Of a stretch of DNA of 64,000 nucleotides, positions 34,261-46,200 are shown in pieces. The position numbers and the translations under genes are program-made. The notes beneath the pieces are model-generated. The model searched no databases and was not told where the DNA came from. It worked only from the letters and a program-made list of their open reading frames with translations. Every line of letters begins with the position of its first letter. Position 1 is the stretch's first letter. The stretch spans positions 340,245 through 404,244 of the forward strand of contig MU277687.1 of NCBI GenBank assembly GCA_022385805.1, read 5' to 3'. The stretch is from Pilatotrama ljubarskyi. Taxonomy: Eukaryota > Basidiomycota > Agaricomycetes > Polyporales > Polyporaceae.

Positions 34261-37200
34261 AAGGTGTTCTGTCGGCGAAGCGTGAGGCTCAGGTACAGCT
34301 GACAACGCTGCAGGCGTTTCATGTCTCTTGCGTCTTCAAGCTTCATACTTCGTGTTGCTGTTGTCAGTGCTCGTCGTCAGGGTCTTGCTTACTGCGTCAC
34401 TCCTCGAGTTTTGGTTGAACACGAGAGTTTGGTTGCGCCAGCTGCGGGGGTGATATCGCCCACCGTGGCAAAGCCTGGTTCATACCGTTCCTTCTTCAAC
34501 TTGGGAGGCAGATTTGCAGCCCGTCCGTCATGCCGTGGTCCTCATCACCACGAGACCGACCGCAGGAAGTCGCGAAGACTGCCCACATCCGCGCTCCAGG
34601 CCCCGTCAGACCGTAGCACACCGTCGTGACATCCAGTGCTTCCCCTTCTCGATCTTCTCGCCCCTCCCCGACGTGGCACGTCCATCTACAACGACTCAAA
34701 CTGACCCTCGACTCTGTGCTCACCGTCCACCGTATCTCCCTCTCTGCGTTTGAAGGCTATGGCGGCCCGGCAGAGCGCACGCGAGATGAAGCACTTCGCC
34801 AAGCGTGCACTCTGGCACGATCGTGTTCGAGAGCGACGGGGATGACGGCCCCCGCGATCGTGCGTCAGTAGCTGCAGAACGCAGAACGTCAGAACGTGTA
34901 TAGGAGACTTCTGTGCGGGAACGGCCACCCACGATGCTCCCGGCACGTCGGAGGGAGGGCTCGTCGAGACATCGAGAGTGATGATGCAGAACGCGGCCGC
35001 TATAGACGTCTGTCAGGGCGACGTGGATTGACGTCTTCTCTCGCACATAGGCACGGGAGCGAGATGCGATGTGGCGATCGAAGTGCACGAGATACTGGTA
35101 CATTCCAGTTTCCACCGTTTGTTCGCACCGCCTGCCTGCCTGGTAGGACGTCAGCATCGCTTCGCTGTCTTCCCAAAACGCGCCGCCTACTGCTATTCGT
35201 CCACTGGCAGGACTCGGTAATCCCCAACATGTCGACGTCGTCTTCGACTTCTCGCGTTCTCCCGTCCAGGAAAGTGCTCGTCCCTGCTCACCGTCCGGGA
35301 CCGTGACATCAGCGGATTGCGTCCATCGGGCATCTCAGCAACTCTGTGCAAGTCCGGCGGGCGATAGGACTACAGATGGCCCGCCGCACGTCCTCGCAGG
35401 CAAGGGACACAGGCACCTCGCGCGCCCCCAGAGCGGCACTCCGACTGCGCGTGGGATCGTCAGAAGCCCGCGTCAGTACGCAGCACCGGCCTGACCGCCG
35501 GTGTTAACGCAGACTCGGCCTTCCGCCGTGTCGGCCCTCACAGATGCGCCCGCCAGGCCTTTTCTGTTGTAGAACTGTCCATTGCCGTGGGCCGTTCCTC
35601 GAGATATAGCCTCGAAGATTTGCCACTTAACCGCCCTTGAGATATTCAGTGGCCGTGTTCGCGAAATGTCCGCCTCCGCGAGTTCTCGCGTGTGACGTCG
35701 GAGGAAGGGCCCGCTCTAACCGACGTGTGCACCCGCGTTCGACGAAGAGGCGGGCCGCCGCAACCGACACATCTCCGGGCGCATTCTCAAGGAAAATGTC
35801 GACTGGGTGCAACAGGCCTGTCGGGAGGTAGTATGAGAACCGCGGGAGCGCGAGAGGGGCGCAGCGGAGATGAGCGCGGGCTCGGGTCCTGAGGGCGTTC
35901 TGAGAAGCCGAACTGACCATAGAGCGTTTCTCTGGAAATAGAAAGCAAGAAGATATTCATGGCGGCGTTGCGCGCTCCCGCGATGGGCTAACCAACTGCC
36001 ATGATGGTCCACACGGCGATGGGGACCCTGGCGAGCGAATGAGATATGCGTAAGGCCGGCGGCGAGGGTAGCTTGAGAGACTGCGCCCTCGAAAACTATG
36101 CAACCCCATCGCGAATGACCCCGCGCTAGACTGTGCGCATTGATCGTGCGCTGTGGACAGAACATGAGGATCCGCCCATCTCGGCATCGTCAGCAATAAA
36201 CGCGGCTCGCGCCCTAGCAGGCTAGATTGCCTGCGGTGCGCGAGATGCAAGGTCCGCAGGATGCGCAATGCACAATGATCCCTCATCAACGCCGTGCGCA
36301 TCGCCTCAGGCTCGTGGCAAAAGAAGCCGATGTGAGAGATGCGGGACAACTAACGTTCAATCTCCAGCGCAGATAGAGCTCCACCCCAGGCCTCGGTGAG
36401 GTAAGGAAATATGAAGAGTACGCGATCAATCATATTGGGGGGTGCATGGGAGATAGAGCGACCTCTCCGGTCGCGCCAAGTCGCTCTGCCCTCCATACTG
36501 CGCTGGCATAGCGGCCATCGCGAGACGAACGGCATTGCATTATGAACGGATGGGGATGGTACTCACCGGCTGCACTGCCCGTACCGGGTTCCTGGCCTTG
36601 TCGCACTAGTCGCAATGACGCGCGACGCGTCGACGCGTGGTACAGTATGTACCGCTGACGCCGGCGGGACGCGGCCCCTGATCGATCGCGTCTCCGGCGT
36701 ACCGCCGGTGTCCGTAAGACCGGTCCGCAACTCCGCAAGACGGACGACTGGCGGCCCGCTGGCTCTTCCTTCGACTGCAGCATAGACCATACTACGAGCA
36801 CAGAAACTAGGCTGTCATTGCACGTTCATTGGCTTCGTCGCACGATAATAGGGGTCGTCGAGGCTTCACCAGCAGGACTCATCTTCTAGCCCTTGAGCAA
36901 TACTGGCGCGGCCCCGGCTAGCCGTCATCCCGAGGTAATCGGCAACGCTGCAAGGCAGAACGATGAGCATAGGAGAACGCCCAGCAATGCAGCAAGATGG
37001 CCACCGATGATGGCGGTGGTACCAGCACTACCCCGGTCTGAGTCCGTCATCGTGATCGCGGACGCAAAGCATGCGTGATCGGGGGTGAGGATGGTCGAGG
37101 TGATCGAGAGGCCGCCGGGGATAATGACCGAAAGTGGTCCAGGGGCGAGGAAAGGATAGGGATAGGAAAGGAGAGGCAGGATCGAGGGCGGTTGCAGTGC

Positions 37201-39448
37201 CACTCGCCAGCCATGTGCGCGCGGGATTTAGAATGGAGTCCGGACTTCGTGAGCAGCTTATCATCGTTCGCTGAACGAGGCGGCCTACACTGTGGGGCAA
37301 GACCTGCTGAAATCTGGTCTTTCTGGGGCCAAAGAGCCCTGCTAACCGTAGAGCTTGCGTCGATGGGATGGGAGATAGGGGCAACTAGGTAAATACCTTC
37401 ATACAAGTTGTTTCCATTATGAGGCTCCTCGAGTCTCATAGAACGTGCGGACGGAAGGCCGCACGCACAAGAAGATATCTCCACTGGCCATGGCTCGGCT
37501 TCACAAGGGGGCGAGAATCCAAGCATCGCCGACAGGCTGCCATCCAGAGCGGCTGCTCACCAGTAGACCAGTCGGGCGCTCGTGAAGGACTGAATGTCCC
37601 ATTGACACAGCAAAGCAGCAAAGGCTACTGGAGCAGATGCCGGTCCGTGGGGCGGGATACATTGCAATCACTGTCGTGTTGTGATGAATGAGACTTGGTT
37701 TATCCCCCGAGTTTCCTATGGCGACTTGCCTGTGAGCGGTCGGCACTTAACACCTCGATATAGCACCCGAGTCCACCCGGAGCTCGACATTGGAAATGCG
37801 AGCTATATGAATTATGCTGGCGCGTCCTGCAATCGACCGCTAGATGGGAGCGCTATATGATAGACGATGGGTGTCAACGAACTCGAAGGCAACGGCTGAG
37901 CAATGGGTGAGAAATGATCACTACGCCTGAGCGAGCGCAATGGGGCTGAGGGCGTACTTGGTGACTCAGCGCACGTAGTAACGGCCTGATTCAGCGCTGC
38001 ACTCACCAGATGTACGAAGGCCAGAAGCCTTGTGGGCGCGGCGCCTTCTAGATCCCAACATTCCTCAGCGCAAGCCTAACGAACGATCAGATCTCGCCAT
38101 TCCTTTGAACCGGCAGGATCACGAAAAGTGTAGGCGTCTGTGTACCCCGGGCGAAGGCGGATTAGCGGTGGCGAAAACGGGCGAGACGCTTATCATCTCG
38201 CATTCGTCAGTGGCCCCGCTCCGGCTCACATGTCCTAGAGTAGGACAGAGACGGGCTAGCGGCCCGCGCACGAAATGATCGTAGTTAGCGCAGCCTGAAC
38301 TGCGTAGATTGGGGACGCAGCGACTCACACGGTCAGCGTCGGCGCCCCGGGCGTGGCGGACGTGCACCGCCCGCTGCTTTGACTGCAATGGCCGGGGCGG
38401 ATGAAGGTGGCCGCGGTGCCAGTGGCGGACGTCACGCTTCCCGGCGCGTGCCTGACGAGACAGGGTCGCTATGGGGCGCATCAGCGGGAGATGGGCGCGC
38501 CAATCAAGCCAATCTGCAAAATACCGGCGAAAAGAGTTTGACGATCATGGCAGTCGGTCTGCACCGCCCTGCCATCGAATGCTCTTCCATGATCTTGCAG
38601 GGGCAAAGGATATGTGAGTCTGTGGGCTCGGTCGACCTAGAGCGAAGTCGCCGGTCAGCTATACAGTCACGGTGTGCGTCGCTACGGCTTGGCGAACCTC
38701 GAGAAGTAGCTGTGGCAAGTGTACCGCCTGTAGCGTGATTAAGACCGGAGGCGCGGAGCACTGCATCGAGCGAGCACCACAAAGACATGGACATGATGCG
38801 TCCGCGTACTCGAAGACGTATTGTACTTACTGTCAGAGTATTAGCTCCTGCCGCTATACCACGCGGGTCTTACACGCGAGTTTTGAACAGGTCAAGGAAA
38901 GTCTGAAGCGACCGTGCATATTTGTCCAATTTGTGCTTTGTTTTCGGCGGTTGTCCTGTAGGCTCGCGTCAAGTTACCGTAAGGTATCTACACGAGGGAG
39001 GTGAGTTTGATATGGCGGCATTCTGAGAAGATGTACCAGACTTCGCCACCAAACTTGCTGCTTCCGCATGATTGTCGCTGGGTGACAGGCGTCTCCTGCG
39101 GGATGCTGTAAGACGCCTGCGTACCACGACCATGGGGCATCATGATTCGCGATGGTGAAGGCGAAGCCGGGAGGAGATGGTCATGCGAAGACGCGAAGAG
39201 TAACGGAGTGTGTGGGGGTCAGAGAACCGGCCATCGCTTTCGCCTACAGAAGTAACGCATAGTCTGAAAGCTGAATCGTGAGGTGAAGGGGTTACTCACT
39301 GATGATGGAGTGCGGAGATCAGCCCTGGATCGGAGTGCCATGAACCCTTATGTGCTACGCCAAATTCCCCCGGGTGTCTTCCTCATTGCGTAATTGCGAG
39401 ACTGCGGTCACCAAAGTCTATACACATGACAGACACATAATGCGTCAA

Positions 39449-39732
39449 GGACCAGGCGAAAACAACTCCTTGCATGCGTCCAGTGCTCGACCATGACAGG
39501 GGTCGACTGCCTCAGCCCTACTACGCCTGGAGCGGCTCTTGAGGACTCTGTATCAGCGGTTCCTACCAAATGCATGTCGTCCACGAGCGACGACGTGACG
39601 TTCTGCGCCAGCGCCAGCAGGGGTTGCAGCAGCGATTGCTCGCAGTTCAGCGACCAGTGCCCGCTCCCGCTCAGCGACGAATTTTACGAGACGCCAGACG
39701 CCCAATTCGTCAACATGCCGGCTGCCATTTGA
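39449..39732 (+). pseudogene. Degenerate tandem copy of the secreted cysteine-rich protein gene
   Basis: This stretch aligns with the last exon of the intact gene at 40335-40952. Matching pieces are GPGENNSLHA versus GPSEDSPDAS, VQCSTMTGVDCL versus VWCNTQTGNDCL, and CMSSTSDDVTFC versus CLSSTNDDVTFC, then PLPLSDEF and a shared PAA end. Between the second and third blocks the DNA stays similar, but one base and then two bases are missing relative to the intact copy, so about 20 residues are read in another frame before the original frame returns. That segment loses two conserved cysteines, and a third is Tyr near the end. No signal-peptide exon was found upstream. It is probably a pseudogene, though the final frame has no stop and expression of a shortened form cannot be excluded. 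Confidence 0.6.
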
Positions 39733-40334
39733 TCGAAGGGTGAGCAGTGCTTGCCTTCGCGCGATCTGATCATGCGAACTGACCTGCAACTTGAAGTAGA
39801 ACCTTGTAGGTTGATGAATGGGCGGACCTCGTGGGGATGCGGGGGATGCCAGTGCGGACCCGGAGGTAATCGGTGTAGGTAGCCTCAGAGGCGATTGTGG
39901 TATATCAGACCGGTTGAGAAGAATTACGGGTGTGAGTCAGCTCACCAGTACGAGTGGTTCCGTGCCAAGATACTCGGCACATCGTGCTTGATCATCCTCG
40001 ATTCGTTGAACGCCTGCCGCAAAGCTTGCGTTGACATGTACGAGCACTTCCTCGGCTGGCCCCTCTTCGTTCGGCAGGCATTGAGTTGCCGGAGAGTCTC
40101 TCGCGGGAGTATTACTGTGATGTAGATACCCTCATGTGCATCACTCCGGGTCATCTGCCCGCGGTGCAGCACATCGAAGGCATTGGAATTGTCACATACG
40201 GTTCACCGAAGGCTGCTACAATTCATACCAGGACAGAGACACTCCCAAGGCGTGTCCGCTCGAGCGCTGGTCTCCGCGATGATAAAGGTCGGCGAGCTGG
40301 TGCAGAAGGAAGGGCGAATATGTGCAATCCCAAG
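39733..40334. other. Spacer between the two cysteine-rich copies
   Basis: About 600 bases. The sequence just after the first copy weakly resembles that after the second (ACTTGAAGTAGA versus ACTTGCAAGTAGACG), so the duplication may extend past the stop codon. No other gene was seen. Confidence 0.4.
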
Positions 40335-40952
40335 ATGCGCTGGAGCCTCAGCTCCGTGTCTTTCATCTGCCTCTTCATGATCGAGGCCGCTAGTACACTA
40401 GTGGCCGTCGCGGGTACACTGGTGAGCAGTTTATCTTGTTTGTCCAGGAGTGACGGAGTCGATGTCCTGATATGCTTCTGCAGGCTGAGCCGGAGGCACC
40501 CGTGAGCAATCCGCGCATCCAGTCAGCTTCGAGAGGGCACCTTACGCCTTTCCTTCGTTTCACAGGGAGCTGCTACCTCCGTGACCCGCGCTGAGCTGCT
40601 GCACTGGCTCGCTACGACCGGCGCTGAGGTCAACTGGATCGGCGACCCCATCAATCCGCTCGCCGGGCCCTCTGAGGACTCGCCGGATGCCTCCGTGACA
40701 GTTGTCTGGTGCAACACCCAGACCGGGAACGACTGCTTGAATCCCTGCTACGCCTACAGCGGCGCGGGATCTGTGTGCATCACCGGTCCCGACATCGCCT
40801 GTTTGTCGTCTACGAACGACGATGTGACCTTCTGCACCTCCAACAGTTGCGGCTCGAACTGTCCCAGGTTTGGGGACTGCGCGGTCCCCCTCAACCACAA
40901 TTTCTGCCTCACGTCCAATGCCAACGCCATCTCGATACCAGCTGCGGCTTGA
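40335..40952 (+). CDS. Small secreted cysteine-rich protein (10 Cys)
   Basis: Three exons, 40335-40421, 40484-40501 (18 bases) and 40566-40952, join in phase to 163 residues. The N-terminus MRWSLSSVSFICLFMIEAAS followed by TLVAVAG is a good signal peptide; an in-frame ATG at 40320 would add five residues. The mature part has ten cysteines in a regular pattern (WC, DC, PC, VC, AC, FC, SC, NC, DC, FC), enough for five disulfides, and no membrane helix or GPI tail. The spacing and the motifs 'CNTQTGNDC' and 'CGSNC' resemble an uncharacterised small secreted family I associate with wood-decay and symbiotic Agaricomycetes; it is not a hydrophobin or cerato-platanin by pattern. Role (effector-like, wall or defence) is unknown. 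A damaged copy lies about 0.6 kb upstream. Confidence 0.75.
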
Positions 40953-41561
40953 GCGTCGTGAGTACCGTTGCGCAGAGATGCTGGTTTGCACCTCACTTGC
41001 AAGTAGACGCGCGTGCCAGTCACGGTGCTCATGCATCGTCGGACCTCATGGCCGTTCTAGAGAGTGGGGGGAGTTCGAGGGTAGTGCTTGTGTACTTCCT
41101 AGCCGTTCAAATGATTGCCTTCAGTTGACTAGGAGGTCATTCGCGAAATGCTCGGCAGCGACATGTTCGAGGTCGTTGACTCGGATGTTGCTCGAAACCT
41201 GCCTCTCGGTATTCTTCAGTTAGATGGAACAGTGTATTTTGAAATCTAGGCAGCTCTGGGCCCAGCAGCAAAACCAGACAATGTTGGTATACAGAGCCGC
41301 CCCGGGGCCGTTGGCAGTATGGAAGAGGACGAAGTGCCCATTAAATACAGTACTTAGAAGCGCCGGCGACTCGCTGGGTACAGCGCCTTGAAGGCGACCA
41401 CCACCATCTGTCAAGGTTAGCGCTAGCACTGGTCCCAAGCTCGACAATGCCAGGCCGTACCCGACGCTCCCGCACCTCTCTTCTCTACCTCCACCATCCC
41501 CGCCATCGCCCCGGACGATCCGGAGCATAGCGGTCCCGCTCCCGCCCAGCACAACGCACGC
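40953..41561. other. Intergenic, cysteine-rich gene to small membrane-protein gene
   Basis: Some 600 bases with no coding signal on the plus strand. A long minus frame (41220-42116) overlaps the next gene and is its shadow. Confidence 0.4.
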
Positions 41562-42203
41562 ATGTCGGGGGCCTACGACGAGCGGCTCCTCGCGAGCGCG
41601 CCGGCCGCGTCGCGCGCAGAGAAGCAGGCGCGTGTCTGGTCTCACTGCTCTGACTCCCTTGCGCCGCAGCGCTGACGATGGAGGTATATACCTCAACTCG
41701 CACAGGAAGGATACGACATCGACTTGCTCGATGATAGACATCACGGCGCACGCGGCGTCTCGACCACACCCCCGCCGGTACCCATCCTTGCCTCGAACCA
41801 CGCCAAAGCGGAAGTCGGTGGATACACCTATGCATCCCGGCCAGCCACTCCGTGGTACAAGACCCGCAAGTGGGTCATCATCTGCGTACTCGGGGGCCTC
41901 GTCGTCATCGGGGCCATCGTCGGCGGCGCAGTGGGCGGCACCGTTGGGCACAGCAGCAAGAGCTCGAGTGCCGTTGCCACCAAGAGCGGCGATCCGGGAG
42001 GTGCGACGGGGCCGGCGGTGTCTCAAGCAGACGGTGATCCTGGCCAGGCAGCGTCGCGGAGCTCCGCGCAGGCCGCCCCCACATCGTCGAAGACGGATGC
42101 GCACGATGGCGAGCATGATCCTGGCAGTGCGCTTTCCAGCGCCATCTCCGCTGCTGCTTCTGCGACCACCACACCTACGGACGCTGGGCAGGATACTGCA
42201 TGA
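41562..42203 (+). CDS. Small single-pass membrane protein (basidiomycete type, unknown function)
   Basis: Three exons, 41562-41631, 41670-41683 (14 bases) and 41706-42203, give 193 residues. The N-terminus MSGAYDERLLASAPAASRAE, then EKQAPLTMEEGYDIDLLDD, is a short cytosolic segment. The motif 'YASRPATPWYKTRKWVIICV' leads directly into one membrane helix (about 90-115) rich in Gly/Val/Ile (GGLVVIGAIVGGAVGGTVG). The remainder is Ser/Ala/Thr/Gly-rich and low complexity, so probably outside the cell or in the lumen and O-glycosylated. There is no signal peptide before the helix, which suggests a type II or III orientation. The micro-exon junctions were chosen because they join KQA to EEGYDIDLL in phase with consensus GT and AG. 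I recall similar proteins in other Agaricomycetes but know no function. Confidence 0.72.
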
Positions 42204-43243
42204 GTCTCCGTTCCATTATCCTAGGCTGGCTTGGGTCTCTTCCGACTACACGGTGACTGGTGAGTGTTCGTCGGCATGTTCCATTTGTGTAGAGCTCATG
42301 TAAATCATACGCCATAGCTCCTTGGCATATCTCTTCGCACGACATCTATTCGCCTGTATAGTATTCTACTACGCGTAACGAATCTCTTTTACTTGCTTTT
42401 CGACTGGTTTCCCTGCTATGCCGGGCTCGGCCTCGACTCAGTGTAAGTCATGACAGGCGGCTTGGTTAGACTACATGCTAGTGTGATCATGCGAGCACAT
42501 CTACAATACACCAACCTGGACGAAGCCTCCTGCCCCCCATCGGACCTGGAGCTTACGACGAGTCCTTGGACGTCGGTATGTCTAGTCTCCCAGCGTAATC
42601 CTTTTGACACGCGACAGCCGTTGAACGGCACGACGAACGCCATCGATAACGTTACGCGCATCTTCACTCTTTGGAGTAGACCGGGAGAGATGTACCGTCT
42701 GATTAACCGATGCAGCTGGCCCGAGCGACACACCTGCTCAGAGCGTCACTCTGCCTTGGAATCACCAGATCATATATGCGTCTCTTCATGGACGAGTTGT
42801 TCCTAGCCTCACGAGCCTCTCAGCGAAACGCTCCTTTCCCTAGTTCTGCAAGATGAGATGATGTCCCATTGCAAACCGGTATGCCAAACTACGAAGGAAG
42901 GTGATGTATAGAAACGAGATCGCTCAAAGCAACACGCAGACAAGTGCGGAGCAGAAGTGGGCATTACATGGGGGTTCCAGGCATAAGCAGATGCAACTAG
43001 GAGTCAACTATAAATCAGCAGCCAGTATCAACAGCGGCGCCGGGAAGCGCACGCTGCACATAAGACCTCCTCGGAGACAAGATAGCAGGATAGCACAAGT
43101 GTAAGTGATGGGAAAGATAATGAGGGGGGTCAACGATCACAGTGGGGGTATCTTCCGTGATGCCAAAAACAACTCGGGGGAACGTCCATGCCTCTTCACA
43201 TAGCAAGTCATGACGGCTGTGCCGTCAGGTATGATCACGAAAT
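42204..43243. other. Convergent 3' region before the Msb1-like gene
   Basis: About 1 kb between convergent stops. A 118-codon plus frame (42450-42806) is open but has no recognisable domain, partner exon or signal. I do not call it. Confidence 0.4.
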
Positions 43244-46200
43244 CTAGTCGCTGCTGACTGTGTGGCATAGAGAGAAGTCAGTAGTTGCCCACCTTGTAGG
43301 CTATGCAGTAGATCGTACCTTCAGTAGCCGCAGGCTTATCCTCGGAGCCCGCATTTTCGGCTTCGGCTTTGAGTGCAGGCGCATCTTCAGCCTTCTCCGT
43401 CTCAGGATGTACCGATCCATTCTCATGCTTCTCAGTGAGCTGAGGCTGGTCGGTCAGCGAAGCGGGCGTAGATTCCTTACGAGGCGCCGGCGCCACCTCC
43501 GTACCAGCTGGTGCAGCCTCCGCGGCGGGGGCACTCTCGGCTAGTTAAAGGAAGTGTCAGCGACTTGAACCTGCTTCAGTTGTCTGTTACGCACTATCCG
43601 TCTCTTGAACGGCTTCCGAGGGCTCGACAGCTTCAGGCTCGACAGCTGCCGGAGCCTCCTCGGCTTGTGCCGCTGTGGCGGCCTGTGACTCGTTAGCAGG
43701 GGTCCCCTCGACCGCCGGAGCAGCTGCGACTGGACTCTGCTCAGGTGTGGCATCATTGGCAGCCTCCGGCTCAGGCACGGCGTCTGCAGAGTGCTCGAGG
43801 GCAGCGGGATCCTCCACGGCCTGCTGGGTAGCAACATCCTCAGCGGACGGCTTCTCAACAACGGGTTCCTCGACGGTATGCTCAGCGGCAGGTTCTTCAG
43901 GAGTGGGTTCGACGGCGACTTCTTCTGCCGTCGGAGCAGCGACATCTGCAATCACGGTGTGCTCTGCATCCTCCACCTCCTCCACACCAGGCGCATGAGC
44001 CGAGATCTCTTCCTCCTTGGCAGTCTCTTCCTCTTGGACGGGTTCCTCCGACGTGGCAGGAGCAGCAACTTCGTCCTGAGCTGTCTCAGGCTCAAGCTCG
44101 GGCACCGGAACAGCAGGGGCTTGAAGCTCTGAAGGAACGGGAGTAGCAGGCTCGGGCTCAGCTGCAGGAGCTTCCGCAGGCTCCAGAATGGTTTCGGCTG
44201 CGAGCGAAGGAAAAAATTCAGTGTCTGGAACGGCACAACTTCATCGGATCCACAAACCTGCAGGTACGTTCTCCTCGAGAGGAGCAGTGCTGGGGTCCTC
44301 TGGAGCGGCCACGGATTCTTCAGGTTGTGGAACAGCAGCGGCTTCGGCAGCCCCTACAGCGGGCTCCTCCTGGACGGGCGCAGGTTCAGCGTGAACAGCC
44401 TCCTTCGCCACGGGTTCCTTGACAAGAGCCTCAGGAGCGACAAGCTCTCCAGCGGCTGAAGCAGGCTCCACAGTTGCAGTCTCAGGCTCGGGAGCGGCGG
44501 ACTCGCCAGCCTCGGCAACAGCGGCAGGAGGAACCTCAGCCTCAGCGACGGCAGCATCAGTGACCGGACTCTCCTCCTGCGCGTCCCTCTCCGCGGACTC
44601 TTGTACGGCAGCAGCAGCCTCGGCAGGGGTCGCGAAGGGGATGACCTCCTCCATGACCGGCGCCTCCGGGATGATCTCGGTCGTCTGCTGGCCAGCGTTC
44701 GCGTCGGGGGAGACCTCGGATCCCCCCGCGGGCAGCTGGTCGACCTCGGGGGACGACGCCGCCTGCGCGACGACCTCGTCGATCTTGGTCGAGAGCTCGG
44801 CAAGCGCGGCAGGCTCGCTCGTGCTCAAGGCGACCTGAGGACCGGGCGTCTCTCCGGTGAGGACCACAGGCTCGGGAGCAGGCGGGAGCGTCTTCTCCTG
44901 AGGGGCGCCTTCAGCGGGAGTAGAGGGAGTCGCGTCGGCGGGAACTATGGGCTCTTCAGCAACTGCAAGGACGGGCTTGTCTTCCGTGGGTGCATCTTCC
45001 GTCTTCAGGGGCTCGACCGCAGCCGCAGTAGCGTCGGCGGCAGCAGCGACAAGGCCTCCGACCACCGGAACAGCAGGGAAGTCCTCCGCGGTGGGCGTAA
45101 GGGGCGACATAGCATCCGTAGGAGTAGCAACGGCTACCTCTGCAGGGGCCGAGGTAGCGGGAGCAGCGTCCTTGGACTCCTGAGTTGCAGGCTTGGAAGC
45201 CTCCGCAGACGGCGCGACGGCCGCCTCCTTAGGTTCGGCTACCTTCTGTGTCTCCTTCGTCTCGGGCTGCTTGTTCTCGGCTTTGCTCTCGGCTTTGTCT
45301 TCCTCGGGCAAGATCTCGCCCATCTCGCCCACGCGCGTCGGCTTCGATTTCTTGCGCGTGGTGGTCTTCGCTTCCGTCTTCGACGAAAGCCCGCCAAGTG
45401 TCTGGCTGGACGAGAAGAGCGTGAAGCGCTTCTTGGCGGCCGCAAGTGTCGAGCTCTTGCGCGCGGACAGCTCGGAGCGCATAGACGGCCGCGGCGAGGA
45501 CGCACGCCTTGGGCCACCGGGGGAGGTAGCTTCGGATTCCGCGGGAGGCGGGGGCGGGGGCGGAGTCGGCGCGACGAAGCGCTGCTCCAGAACGAGCCAG
45601 CGCACTGGTTTGCCGTCGCTCTCGAGCCCGGGCAGGGACTTGAGCTGGGCGACGACGAAGTTGGGCCAGTCCGAGGAGATGGGGTCGAGTAGCGCGTCGC
45701 TCCAGAAGTCGATGAAAGCCTCGTCCAGCTTGATGAGGTTGACGATCGCCGATTTGGACTTGAGCGGCGGCGGCGGGCTGAGCTGGGTCGCGAGATGAGC
45801 AGACTCAGGCTTCGGGTTGTCCACCGATGAGCGGCGGCCCGGGGACGCTTTGCGCTTCTTGCTGGTCTTGCGCTCGACGACGGGCGGAGTGGTCACCTCT
45901 ACGTCCTTGTCGAGTAGAGTGCTCGCGAAGTCCTTGCCAAGGGCGGTCTCGCCAAAGCCCGACGTGGAGAAGTCCGACCAGTCTTTGGGGGAGCCCGGAG
46001 TAGTAGTGGTAGTGGCCGAACGACCACGGACGGTCGCAAAGCCGTTGGTGGTCGCCTTGCCGTTGCCATTGGCCTGTGCGCCGGAAGTAGTGTCGCCTTC
46101 AGCCTTGCGAGGAGGCCGCGGGAGGCGGATGGTTGGCACGGTATTATAGGTCCTACTACTACTGCTGGAAGACTCTGCCGGAACAAGTGACAGGAGGCGG

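Larger units (their letters stand above)
29691..39448. other. Repeat-rich gene desert upstream of STE12
   Basis: About 9.8 kb in which I could not build a gene on either strand. The first 1-2 kb must hold the STE12 promoter and 5' UTR. The longest open frame (31443-33353 +, 636 codons) is made of low-complexity DNA and short tandem repeats and changes composition every few dozen residues, so I reject it. A minus frame at 36925-37203 ends in a hydrophobic stretch (SAGTTAIIGGHLAALLGVLL), but no upstream exon was found. The remainder may be decayed transposon or unique noncoding DNA. Confidence 0.45.

Noticed and set aside
36925..37203. 92-codon minus frame ending in a hydrophobic, GPI-like tail
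   Set aside because: There is no signal peptide, no upstream exon and no family match. A hydrophobic end can arise by chance.
41220..42116. 298-codon minus-strand frame
   Set aside because: It is antisense to the small membrane-protein gene, is Arg/Gly-rich, and shows no family features.
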